Of a stretch of DNA of 64,000 nt, positions 29,215 through 37,376 are shown in pieces. This stretch comes from Vicinamibacterales bacterium (GTDB taxonomy: Bacteria; Acidobacteriota; Vicinamibacteria; Vicinamibacterales; UBA2999), in assembly GCA_041659285.1 (NCBI GenBank), contig JBAZYO010000018.1:19859-83858 (forward strand), given 5' to 3'. Each line of letters opens with the position of its first letter. The stretch's first letter is position 1. Made by a program: the position numbers and the translations under genes. Under the pieces are notes generated by a model, which saw nothing but the letters and a program-made list of their open reading frames with translations, was not told the DNA's origin and searched no databases.

Positions 29215-30159
29215 ATGAGAAAGCGGTCTTCGGCAGCGTATTTGGCGCTGGTTATGGGACTGGGCGTCGCGCTTGCCGGTTGCGGATACATCGGCGAGGT
29301 CCGCGCCATGAAGGCGTTCAAGGACGGCAACAAGGCCTACGGCGCCAGCGATTGGCGGGCGGCGGCCGAGAAGTACGAGGAAGCGGCGGCGCTCGATCCG
29401 AACAACGCGGCCATCTTCTTCTACCTGGCCAACTCGTACGACAACATGTACCGGCCGGCCCGTAAGGGTGAGGCGGCCAACGACGAGCTGATGCTCAAGG
29501 CCGTCGAAAACTACAAGCTCGCGAGCGAGAAGCTGACGGAAGACACCGTGCCGAAGCGCTCGCTGGCCCTGGAATTCCTGGTCGCGGCCTACGGCCCCGA
29601 CAAGCTGGCCGACCCGACCCAGGCCGAGCCGGTGGTGAAGCGCATGATCGAACTGGCGCCCAACGAGCCGACCAACTATTTCCAGCTCGCGAAGATTTAC
29701 GAAGACTCGGGCGAGTACCAGCTGGCCGAAGAAACCTACCTGAAGGGCCGTGACGCCAAGCCCAACGACCCGACCGTGTACCTGACCGTGGCCGGCTACT
29801 ACAACCGGCAGGGCGACTTCCCCAAGCTGGTGGAGAACCTCAGGAAGCGCGTGGACCTCGAACCGACCAACCCCGAGGCCCACTACACGCTCGCCACCTA
29901 CCACTGGGACAAGGCATCGCGCGACTTCCGCCTCTCCGACAAGGAAAAGTTGCAGCTCGTGCTCGACGGCCTCACCGCGGTGAACAAGGCCCTCGAGATC
30001 AAGCCCGACTACGTCGAGGCCATCACCTACAAGGGCCTGCTGCTCCGCACGCAGGCGCTCGTCGAGAAGGACCCCAAGAAGCAGCAGGCGCTGCTCAAGG
30101 AAGCCACGGAGCTGGGCGACAAGGCTAACGCCATGCGCAAGGCCAAGGCCGCCAGCTAA
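29215..30159 (+). CDS. TPR-repeat lipoprotein
   Basis: Exported lipid-anchored scaffold protein, 314 residues. The signal sequence ends at the lipobox VALAGCG (Cys about 23). Several tetratricopeptide repeats follow (AAAEKYEEAAALDPNNAAIFFYLANSYD; NYFQLAKIYEDSGEYQLAEETYLKGRDAKPNDPTVYLTVAGYYNRQGD; AHYTLATYHWDKA; ALEIKPDYVEAITYKGLLL). TPR arrays mediate protein contacts; the partner is unknown. ATG 29215 is supported by the AGGGGG site 8 bases upstream. A strong terminator follows at 30187-30229. Confidence 0.8.
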   Translation: MRKRSSAAYLALVMGLGVALAGCGYIGEVRAMKAFKDGNKAYGASDWRAAAEKYEEAAALDPNNAAIFFYLANSYDNMYRPARKGEAANDELMLKAVENYKLASEKLTEDTVPKRSLALEFLVAAYGPDKLADPTQAEPVVKRMIELAPNEPTNYFQLAKIYEDSGEYQLAEETYLKGRDAKPNDPTVYLTVAGYYNRQGDFPKLVENLRKRVDLEPTNPEAHYTLATYHWDKASRDFRLSDKEKLQLVLDGLTAVNKALEIKPDYVEAITYKGLLLRTQALVEKDPKKQQALLKEATELGDKANAMRKAKAAS

Positions 30160-30186
30160 ATCGGGCATACGCCCAAAACAATCTAA

Positions 30187-30229
30187 ACGGGCCGCTCCCG
30201 CCTTGCGCGGGGCGGCCCGTTTTTCTTTT
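30187..30229 (+). terminator. Rho-independent terminator after the TPR lipoprotein gene
   Basis: Perfect 9-bp GC-rich stem (acgggccgc 30187-30195 with gcggcccgt 30212-30220) followed by a T-rich run to about 30229. It lies 28 bases after the stop at 30159. Confidence 0.85.
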
Positions 30230-30283
30230 ACCTGCCCGTCATCCGCCAGTGATAATTTCGTTCTGTTCAGGAGCGATGTACAC

Positions 30284-33200
30284 ATGAAACTTTTGATTAG
30301 GTTTGCCTTCTCCCTCGTCGCCGTTTTTGCACTTGCCACGGTCGTGAGCGCCCAGGGCGTGACCACCGGCGCCCTCGCCGGGAAGGTCGTCGATTCACAG
30401 CAGCAGGCCGTCTCCGGCGCCAGCGTGATCGCGATTCACCTACCCTCCGGCACCAGCTACGAAGCCACCACGCGCGCCGACGGCCGGTTCTCCATCCCCG
30501 GCATGCGCGTCGGCGGTCCCTACTCGGTGACAGTGGCCTATGCGGGCACCGGCGCCGCGGCGTTCCAGCCCGAGACCCAGGACAACGTCGAGGTCATCCT
30601 CGGCGGCGCCACCGACCTCCAGTTCATGCTGAAGAACATCTCCATCACCGAGACGGTCACCGTCACGGCGCAGTCCGACACCGTCTTCAACTCCGAGCGC
30701 ACCGGCTCGGCCACCTCGGTCAGCCGCGAAACCATCGCCGCGCTGCCCACCATCAGCAACCGCATCGATGCCATCGTCCGCATGGCCCCCGAGGCGCGCG
30801 GCCTGTCGGTGGCCGGCCAGGGCTCGGGCATGAACAACATCACGGTTGACGGCTCCTACTTCAACAACTCGTTCGGCCTGGGCTCGGCGCCCGGCGAGCG
30901 CACCAACGTCGCGCCGATCTCGATGGAGGCCATCGAGCAGGTGCAGGTGAGCGTGGCGCCCTACGACGTGCGCCAGGGCAACTTCGTCGGCGCCGGCGTC
31001 AACAGCGTCACCCGCAGCGGCACTAACAAGTTCTCGGCCGCCGGCTCCTACCAGTTCCGCGACAACAGCATGGTGGGCACCAAGGCGAAGAACGCCACGG
31101 TCAACCCCGGCACGTTCGACTTCAAGAACGGCGGCGGCTGGGCGTCCGGCCCCGTGATCGAGAACAAGCTGTTCTTCTTCGGCAGTCTGGAAGGCGAGAA
31201 GACGGAGCAGCCCGGCACGACGTTCCGCGCCAACACGGGTGGCGAGGCGGTGGGCGGCAGCGTGACGCGCGTGCTCGCGTCCGACCTTGACTCGCTCAGC
31301 TCCTACCTCAAGACGAACTTCAGTTACGACACCGGCAAGTATCAGGACTACCCGTTCGCGACGCCCGGCCGCCGCGTCCTGGCCAAGTTCGACTACAACC
31401 TGAACAACCGCAACAAGCTGTCGTTCCGCTACAACCAGCTCGACTCGGACACCGACGTGCTGCTGTCCAACTCCACGTCGCTCGGCTTCGGCAACCGCCG
31501 CACGTCGACCTTCGGCCTGAACTTCGAGTCGTCGAACTACACGATTCTCGAAAACAACAAGTACGGCATCGCCGAGTTGAACACGATCATCGGCACGAAG
31601 ATGGCCAACTCCCTGATCGTCGGTTACGGCCAGTCCGACGAGAGCCGCGGCGACATCGGCAAGCTCTTCCCGCTGGTTGACATCCTGCAGGCCGGCTCGG
31701 TCTACACGACGATTGGCTCCGAGCCGTTCACGCCGAACAACGAACTGCGCTACAAGACCTACCAGGTGCAGGACAGCTTGACCAAGTTCGGTGAGAAGCA
31801 CTCGTTCACCGTCGGCTTCGCCGCCGAGAAGTACAAGTCCGAGAACGTGTTCTTCCCCGGCAAGCAGAGCGCCTACGTCTACAACTCGCTGGCCGATTTC
31901 TACACCGACGCCAACGACTACCTGGCCAACCCGAACCGCACCACGTCGCCGGTCACGCTGGCGCGGTTCCAGGTGCGCTACAACAACATTCCCGGGGCGG
32001 AAAAGCCCCTCCAGCCGCTCGACGTGCTCTACTGGGGCGCCTACGCCCAGGACGAGTGGTCGGTGGCCGACAACCTCAAGGTGATCGCCGGCGTGCGCGT
32101 GGACGTGGCGTCGTTCAAGGACACCGGGTTCGCCAACCCGGTCGCCGACGGGATGACGTTCCGCGATGAGACGGGCGGATCGGTGCAGTACTCGACCGGC
32201 AAGCTGCCCGACGCCAACCCGCTCTTCTCGCCGCGCGTGGGCTTCAACTGGGACGTCTTCAAGAACCGCGACACCCAGGTGCGCGGCGGCACGGGCGTGT
32301 TCACCGGCAAGCCGTTGTTCGTGTGGATCTCGAACCAGATCGGCAACACCGGCATGCAGACCGGCTTCATCGACTCGGGCACGGGCGGCACACGGGCGTA
32401 TCCGTTCAACCCCAATCCCGACGCCTACAAGCCGGCGACGGTCACCGGCGCGCCGCCGGTCAGCACCAACCTGGCCATCACCGACAAGGACTTCAAGTTC
32501 CCGCAGGTGTGGCGCACCAACCTCGCCATCGACCAGAAGTTGCCCTTTGGCGTGGTCGGCACGGCGGAGTTCCTCTACGGCCGCGACGTCAACGGCATTT
32601 ACTACATCAACGCCAACCTGCCGGCGGCGCAGACCACCTTCGTCGGCGCCGACCCGCGGCCGCGCTTCACCAGCAACCGCGTCAACGCCACCATCACCGA
32701 CGCCACCGTGATGAAGAACCAGAACATCGGCCGTAACTGGAACGTGACGGGCAACGTCAAGAAGACGTTCCGCGACGGCTTCCTTCAGGCCGCCTACAAC
32801 TACGGCGAAGCGAAGAACACCATCGACCCGGGTTCAATTGCCAACGGCTCCTACTTCGGCAACGCCGTGTCGGGCGACCCCAACAACCCCGGCCTGGGCT
32901 TCAGCGCCAACTCGCCGGGCCACCGCTTCTTCGTGGCGGCCAACTACCGCCGCGAGTACTTCGGCTTCGGCGCCACCGGCATCTCGATGTTCTGGGAGGC
33001 CCGGACGATCGGGAACACCAGCTACATCTACTCGGGCGACCTCAACGGCGACAGCGCCACGGGCAACGACCTGATCTACATCCCGAGCAACACCGGCGAG
33101 ATGAACTTCACCGCGTTCACGACGGGCGGCGTGACCTACACTGCCGACCAGCAGGCCGCGGCGTGGGAGTCCTACATCGCCCAGGATGAGTACCTGAGCG

Positions 33201-33550
33201 CGCACCGCGGCGAGTACTCGGTCCGCAACGCCGTGTTCCTGCCATTCATGAAGAGAATGGACCTGAGCATTTCCCAGGACGTCTTCAAGAGCATCGGCGG
33301 GACCCGCCAGCGCTTCCAGTTCCGCGCCGACTTCATCAACTTCGGCAACCTGCTGAACAAGAACTGGGGCGTGTCGCAGCGCCTCATCTCGAACTCGCCG
33401 CTCACCAACCCCGGCGTTGACGCCAGCGGCCGCGCCACTTACCGGCTTCGGGTGATCAACGGCGCGCTGATGACCAAGTCGCTGCAGCAGACGTCGGACC
33501 TGAACGACGTCTACAAGGTGATGCTCAGCTTCCGCTACTTCTTCAACTAG
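30284..33550 (+). CDS. TonB-dependent receptor with carboxypeptidase regulatory-like domain (Oar-like)
   Basis: Large outer membrane protein, 1088 residues, that would import or bind a bulky ligand using TonB energy. It has a signal peptide (FAFSLVAVFALATVVSAQ). A carboxypeptidase D regulatory-like domain (about 25-110; GALAGKVVDSQQQAVSGASV) comes next. A plug domain follows (NNITVDGSYFNN, then ISMEAIEQVQVSVAPYDVRQG), then a long beta-barrel rich in Tyr, Asn and Gly. This architecture matches Oar-type receptors common in Acidobacteriota. The start ATG 30284 has a CAGGAG site 10 bases upstream. The tonB-exbB-exbD genes that could energise it are at 35465-38086. The ligand is unknown. Confidence 0.88.
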   Translation: MKLLIRFAFSLVAVFALATVVSAQGVTTGALAGKVVDSQQQAVSGASVIAIHLPSGTSYEATTRADGRFSIPGMRVGGPYSVTVAYAGTGAAAFQPETQDNVEVILGGATDLQFMLKNISITETVTVTAQSDTVFNSERTGSATSVSRETIAALPTISNRIDAIVRMAPEARGLSVAGQGSGMNNITVDGSYFNNSFGLGSAPGERTNVAPISMEAIEQVQVSVAPYDVRQGNFVGAGVNSVTRSGTNKFSAAGSYQFRDNSMVGTKAKNATVNPGTFDFKNGGGWASGPVIENKLFFFGSLEGEKTEQPGTTFRANTGGEAVGGSVTRVLASDLDSLSSYLKTNFSYDTGKYQDYPFATPGRRVLAKFDYNLNNRNKLSFRYNQLDSDTDVLLSNSTSLGFGNRRTSTFGLNFESSNYTILENNKYGIAELNTIIGTKMANSLIVGYGQSDESRGDIGKLFPLVDILQAGSVYTTIGSEPFTPNNELRYKTYQVQDSLTKFGEKHSFTVGFAAEKYKSENVFFPGKQSAYVYNSLADFYTDANDYLANPNRTTSPVTLARFQVRYNNIPGAEKPLQPLDVLYWGAYAQDEWSVADNLKVIAGVRVDVASFKDTGFANPVADGMTFRDETGGSVQYSTGKLPDANPLFSPRVGFNWDVFKNRDTQVRGGTGVFTGKPLFVWISNQIGNTGMQTGFIDSGTGGTRAYPFNPNPDAYKPATVTGAPPVSTNLAITDKDFKFPQVWRTNLAIDQKLPFGVVGTAEFLYGRDVNGIYYINANLPAAQTTFVGADPRPRFTSNRVNATITDATVMKNQNIGRNWNVTGNVKKTFRDGFLQAAYNYGEAKNTIDPGSIANGSYFGNAVSGDPNNPGLGFSANSPGHRFFVAANYRREYFGFGATGISMFWEARTIGNTSYIYSGDLNGDSATGNDLIYIPSNTGEMNFTAFTTGGVTYTADQQAAAWESYIAQDEYLSAHRGEYSVRNAVFLPFMKRMDLSISQDVFKSIGGTRQRFQFRADFINFGNLLNKNWGVSQRLISNSPLTNPGVDASGRATYRLRVINGALMTKSLQQTSDLNDVYKVMLSFRYFFN

Positions 33551-33607
33551 ATTCCCGCCTTCGCCCGTGGCATTTCCTGCCTGGGCTTCGGCGCGGCAAG
33601 CTCGATC

Positions 33608-33637
33608 AAGGGGCGGGTCTTCGGACCCGCCCCTTTT
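33608..33637 (+). terminator. Rho-independent terminator after the TonB-dependent receptor
   Basis: Perfect 10-bp stem, ggggcgggtc (33610-33619) with gacccgcccc (33624-33633), closed by a TTCG tetraloop and followed by TTTT. Flanking AA/TT can extend the stem. It lies about 60 bases after the receptor stop. Confidence 0.9.
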
Positions 33638-33650
33638 CGTTGTCCGCGTG

Positions 33651-33707
33651 AATCTGCGGCATTCTGCGGCTGTCGTTTTCCACGTCAATCTGCGCTAATC
33701 TGCGGCT
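33651..33707. repeat. Four copies of a 10-bp unit, aatctgcggc
   Basis: Near-identical decamers at 33651-33660, 33661-33670 (one or two changes), 33687-33696 and 33697-33706, in two pairs separated by 16 bases. They lie between the receptor terminator and the TPR gene, ending 15 bases before ATG 33722, so they fall in that gene's leader or promoter. Confidence 0.7.
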
Positions 33708-33721
33708 CAGGAGATCGCCGC

Positions 33722-35380
33722 ATGAACCGCCGGGCTGTCCTCGTCCTGCTTGCCGTCCTCGCCCTCGCCCTCGCCGGCCCCGGCCTGCGTGCCCAGGAAC
33801 TAGGCCGCATCGACTTCCCCACGTCCGGATCGGCGGCCGCCCAGCCGGCCTTCATCAAGGGCGTGCTGCTGATGCACAGCTTCGAGTACGACGATGCGAA
33901 GGAGGCGTTTCTGGAGGCGCAGAAGGCCGACCCGGGCTTCGCCATGGCCTACTGGGGTGAGGCCATGACCTACAACCACCCGGTGTGGCAGCAGACGGCG
34001 GCAGAGCTGGCCCAGGCCGCGCTGGCGCGCCTCGCCCCGACCGCGGAAGCCCGCCTCGCGAAGGCGCCCACCGCCAAGGAGAAGGACTGGCTGGCCTCGC
34101 TCGACAGCCTGTACGGGGCCGGCGACGCTTCGACTTCGCTCAGCGCAGGCAAGCTGGCGCGCGACCGCGCCTACGCCGAGCACATGCGCCGCATGCACGA
34201 CCGGTATCCGGCCGACGACGAGGTCACGGCGTTCTATGCGCTGGCGCTGCTCGGCACGAGCCATGGCGGCCGTGACTTCTCGACCTACATGAAGGCGGCG
34301 GCGCTGGTCGAGCAGGTCTACGCCAGGAACCCGCAGCACCCGGGCGCTGCCCACTACCTGATTCACGCCTACGACGATCCTGTCCACGCTCCGCTCGGCC
34401 TGCGCTTTGCCGATGCCTATTCGAAGATCGCGCCCGCCGCCTCGCACGCGCTGCACATGCCATCGCACATCTACTTCGCGCTCGGCATGTGGGACGAGGC
34501 TTCGGCGATCAACGAGCGCTCGATGAAGGCCGCGGATGCGCGCCGGGCCGGGAAGCAGCTCGACGCTGACGCTCGCGGCTTCCACGCCATGCTCTGGCTG
34601 GTCTACGGCTACGCGCAGCAGGGCCGCTACGACGAGGCGCGCGGGCTCCTGGTGCAAATGGACGCGGACGCCGCGAAGAGCGGGTCGGTGCGCACGCGCA
34701 GTCACCTGGCGCTGGCCCGGGCGGCGTGGCTGATCGAATCACGCAAGTGGGGCGAGGCCAAGGCGCCGGTGTTGGCGAAGGGCCTCGGCGCGGAGGCGGC
34801 GATCGCCGACCTGTTCGCGATCGGGTTTGCGGCCATCCGCTCCGGCAACCGGGCGGCCGGCGGCAACGCGCTTCAGCAGATGGCCGCCCTGATGGAAGAT
34901 GCGCCGGTGAACGGGGCGCCGGTCTCCGGGCAGCCCGCGGCCGGCCTGCCGGCCGCCGGTGGGGCACCTGACACGCGCGCCGCCCAGATCATGGCCCAGC
35001 AACTGGAGGCCGTCCTACTGTTCTCGGAGGGCCGCCGCGAAGAGGCGCTGGTGCTGGCCCGCCAGGCCGCGGTGGTGGAAGACGGGCTGTCGTTCGAGTT
35101 CGGCCCGCCGGTGCCCGTCAAACCGGCCCAGGAACTGGTCGGCGAGATGCTGATGGACCTCCGGCGCCCCAAGGAGGCGATCCCCTCTTTCGAGGCGTCG
35201 CTGAAGCGGAATCCGCGGCGGGCCTTGTCGCTGCTGGGGTTGGGCCGCGCCTCGATGGGGGTCAAGGACACGGCCAGGGCGATGTACGCCTACGGCGAAC
35301 TGCGGAAGATCTGGAAGAACGCCGACAAGGGCCTGCCGGAGCTCAAGGAGCTCGGGCTGGTGCCGCCACCCTCCTTCTGA
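33722..35380 (+). CDS. Secreted TPR-repeat protein
   Basis: Exported protein of 552 residues with a signal peptide (VLVLLAVLALALAGPGLRAQ). Degenerate tetratricopeptide repeats run throughout, such as SFEYDDAKEAFLEAQKADPGFAMAYWG and PSFEASLKRNPRRALSLLGLGRASMG. The motif HPGAAHYLIHAYDDP and HALHMPSHIYFALGMWDEA mid-protein are characteristic of a TPR family whose function is unknown to me. A short palindromic-type repeat (34127-34149) appears to sit inside the coding sequence and encodes DASTSLSAG. It converges on the exbD gene across a hairpin at 35412-35437. Confidence 0.75.
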   Translation: MNRRAVLVLLAVLALALAGPGLRAQELGRIDFPTSGSAAAQPAFIKGVLLMHSFEYDDAKEAFLEAQKADPGFAMAYWGEAMTYNHPVWQQTAAELAQAALARLAPTAEARLAKAPTAKEKDWLASLDSLYGAGDASTSLSAGKLARDRAYAEHMRRMHDRYPADDEVTAFYALALLGTSHGGRDFSTYMKAAALVEQVYARNPQHPGAAHYLIHAYDDPVHAPLGLRFADAYSKIAPAASHALHMPSHIYFALGMWDEASAINERSMKAADARRAGKQLDADARGFHAMLWLVYGYAQQGRYDEARGLLVQMDADAAKSGSVRTRSHLALARAAWLIESRKWGEAKAPVLAKGLGAEAAIADLFAIGFAAIRSGNRAAGGNALQQMAALMEDAPVNGAPVSGQPAAGLPAAGGAPDTRAAQIMAQQLEAVLLFSEGRREEALVLARQAAVVEDGLSFEFGPPVPVKPAQELVGEMLMDLRRPKEAIPSFEASLKRNPRRALSLLGLGRASMGVKDTARAMYAYGELRKIWKNADKGLPELKELGLVPPPSF

Positions 35381-35411
35381 GGGCGCCGGGTCGCAGCCGG
35401 TACAAACGAAA

Positions 35412-35437
35412 GGCCGCCGGGATTTCTCCCGGCGGCC
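35412..35437. terminator. Hairpin between convergent genes, probable bidirectional terminator
   Basis: Perfect 11-bp GC-rich stem ggccgccggga (35412-35422) with tcccggcggcc (35427-35437) and loop tttc. It lies between the TPR gene (stop 35380) and the exbD gene (stop 35465). Only short A/T tracts flank it, so termination strength is uncertain. Confidence 0.6.
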
Positions 35438-35464
35438 CGTGAACTGACTGGCGACGGCTGTTGG

Positions 35465-35941
35465 TTAGCCGCCGACCTTACCCGCACTGGCGGCAGCGCG
35501 GCGCATGCCTTCGGTGATGATGCCCACCTTTTCGACGCCCGCACCCTTGGCGGCGTCGATCACTTCGACGATGTCGCCATAGCGGAGGGTGCCGTCGCCG
35601 GCGATGAACAGGGTCTTGTCCTTGCGTTCCTCGTAGATCTTGCGAAGGCGGTCTTCGAGGTCGACGACCGAGACGTCGGACTTGTTGATCGAGATTTTCC
35701 TGTCCGCGGTGTACTCGATCACGATCTGCGAGACGTCGACCTGGGTCTGTTCGGCGGTCTTGGTTTCCGCCGGCAGGTTGACGTCGAGGCCCTTCTGCGA
35801 CAGCGGGAGGGCGGCCATGAAGATGACCAGGAGCACGAGCAACACGTCGATCATCGGCGTGATGTTCATGTCCGAGCTGACTTCGAGCTTCTTGGCGGTA
35901 ATGACCTTGTCGGCGCCGAGATGGTGGTGTGCGTGGGCCAT
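35465..35941 (-). CDS. exbD: ExbD/TolR-family biopolymer transport protein (second copy)
   Basis: Inner membrane protein of 158 residues that works with ExbB as the proton-driven motor for TonB. After a His-rich N-terminus (MAHAHHHLGADK) comes the single membrane helix with the conserved proton-binding aspartate in NITPMIDVLLVLLVIFMA. A periplasmic domain follows (GTLRYGDIVEVIDAAKGAGVEKVGIIT). ATG 35941 lies 1 base after the stop of the other exbD. The two ExbD copies share the layout but only moderate sequence similarity, so they may form a heteromer. Confidence 0.9.
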   Translation of the reverse strand: MAHAHHHLGADKVITAKKLEVSSDMNITPMIDVLLVLLVIFMAALPLSQKGLDVNLPAETKTAEQTQVDVSQIVIEYTADRKISINKSDVSVVDLEDRLRKIYEERKDKTLFIAGDGTLRYGDIVEVIDAAKGAGVEKVGIITEGMRRAAASAGKVGG

Positions 35942-35942
35942 G

Positions 35943-36383
35943 TTAGTTCCCTCCACCCTGCAGAAGACCGCGCGTCTTGGGGTCGGTGATCAGCCCCATG
36001 TCCTCGATGCCGCTGGCCCGCAGTTCGTCCATGCAATCCATCACGGCGGAGTAGCGCGCGTCTTCATCGGCCTTGATGAGGATGATGCGCTCCTTCTTGT
36101 TTTCGAGGATTTCCTCGACCTTCTGCCGCAGCTCTTCCTTGCGCACCGGCAGGCCGTTGACGAAGTACCGATCGGCCTTGTCGATGGCGACGACCGTCTG
36201 GTCCTGCGTTTCCGGCTTGTCCGCGGTGTTCGCGGCGAGCGGCAGCTTCACGTCGGCGCCCTTCTGGAGCAGCGGGGCCACGATCATCATGATGATGAGC
36301 AGCACCAGCATGACGTCCACGAGCGGCGTGACGTTGATGTCCGATTTGATTCCACCTTTGGAACCGCCGACATCCATTGACAT
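35943..36383 (-). CDS. exbD: ExbD/TolR-family biopolymer transport protein (first copy)
   Basis: 146-residue partner of ExbB and TonB. The conserved helix NVTPLVDVMLVLLIIMMIV carries the essential aspartate. The periplasmic part ends with MDCMDELRASGIEDMGLIT. An AAGGAG ribosome binding site precedes ATG 36383; ATG 36377 is an alternative. It is separated from exbB by a 142-base spacer filled with an 8-bp repeat array (36405-36519). Confidence 0.9.
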   Translation of the reverse strand: MSMDVGGSKGGIKSDINVTPLVDVMLVLLIIMMIVAPLLQKGADVKLPLAANTADKPETQDQTVVAIDKADRYFVNGLPVRKEELRQKVEEILENKKERIILIKADEDARYSAVMDCMDELRASGIEDMGLITDPKTRGLLQGGGN

Positions 36384-36404
36384 AACGAACTCCTTAAATT
36401 TCGG

Positions 36405-36519
36405 GATCTGGTGATTTGGCGATTTCGCGATTGTCGATCACGAAATCTGAAGATCTGGCGGTCTGGCGATCCCGTGACCCAAATCACGAGAGCGCCAAAT
36501 CGCCAGATCACCAAATCAT
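36405..36519. repeat. 8-bp periodic repeat array with an inverted arm
   Basis: From 36405 to about 36475 the sequence repeats loosely every 8 bases (gatctggt, gatttggc, gatttcgc, then gatctggc, ggtctggc). From 36488 to 36519 the same units appear in reverse complement (gccaaatc, gccagatc, accaaatc). The transcript across this exbB-exbD spacer could fold into a long imperfect hairpin. Confidence 0.7.
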
Positions 36520-36525
36520 CTTCAA

Positions 36526-37299
36526 CTACGCCGTCTTCTTGATGAAGTAGTCGACCATCTCCGACGAGGAGTTGTCCATCTCCACGTTGAAGAACTCGAG
36601 CTTGCCGGACAGGTAGTTGTAGAACCACACCGCCGGGATGGCCACGAACAGGCCGAGCGCGGTTTCGACGAGCGCTTCCGCGATGCCGGCGGAGACGGCG
36701 CCGATGCCGCCCGAGCCCGACGACGCGATGCCGACGAACGCGTTGATGACGCCGACCACCGTGCCGAGCAGACCGACGAACGGCGCGGTCGCGCCGATGG
36801 TCGCCAGGCCGGAGACGCCCTTCTTGAGGTCGTTCGAGGTCAGCGCGGTGGCGCGCTGAATCGAGCGGCGGACGGTGTCGAGCAGGTCTTCACGCGACAG
36901 GTTGGCGCCGCTCTCCTGCTGGAACTGGTATTCCTGCAGGCCGGCGAGCACGACCTTGGCGAGGTGGCTGTAGCGGTATTCCTTCGCCGACGACAGGGCG
37001 ATGGCCTCCTTCAGCCGGCCTTCCTTGAGGTGCTTGGCGACGAGCGGGGCATACATCTTCGACTGCTTGGTCGCCTGGCTGAACGTATAGATACGCTCAA
37101 TCGCGACGCCCACCGACCAGAACGACATGATGAACAGGATGACGGCGACCGCGAGTGCCGCGGGGCCCATCTGGTTGAACATGTCGACGAGATCGAGGCC
37201 ACCGCCGCCCTCCGTCTGCGCGAACGCAGGCGTGCTCATCAGGAGCATGGCGAAACCGGCACCAGCGATACGACCAAACTGAATCTTCCGACCTTCCAT
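36526..37299 (-). CDS. exbB: ExbB/TolQ/MotA-family proton channel protein
   Basis: Multi-spanning inner membrane protein, 257 residues, that conducts protons with ExbD to power TonB. There is an N-terminal signal-like segment (MLLMSTPAFAQ). The first helix is AALAVAVILFIMSFWSVGVAIER. The signature block LATIGATAPFVGLLGTVVGVINAF comes next, then ALVETALGLFVAIPAVWFYNYL. ATG 37299 is preceded by GGAGG. It lies between tonB and the two exbD genes in one transcription unit. Confidence 0.92.
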   Translation of the reverse strand: MEGRKIQFGRIAGAGFAMLLMSTPAFAQTEGGGGLDLVDMFNQMGPAALAVAVILFIMSFWSVGVAIERIYTFSQATKQSKMYAPLVAKHLKEGRLKEAIALSSAKEYRYSHLAKVVLAGLQEYQFQQESGANLSREDLLDTVRRSIQRATALTSNDLKKGVSGLATIGATAPFVGLLGTVVGVINAFVGIASSGSGGIGAVSAGIAEALVETALGLFVAIPAVWFYNYLSGKLEFFNVEMDNSSSEMVDYFIKKTA

Positions 37300-37347
37300 C
37301 GCTATCCTCCAGAAAAAAACGGCTTACTACGTTTGAAGACCTATCTT

Positions 37348-37376
37348 GTAGGGCACCCTTTCAAAGGGTGCCTTAC
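37348..37376. repeat. Palindrome of the gggcaccc...gggtgccc family at the tonB stop
   Basis: Arms ggcacccttt (37352-37361) and aaagggtgcc (37363-37372) form a perfect 10-bp stem with a 1-base loop. The outer flank overlaps the tonB stop codon (37373-37375). A second member of the family is at 62353-62375, at the thiC stop. Confidence 0.85.
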
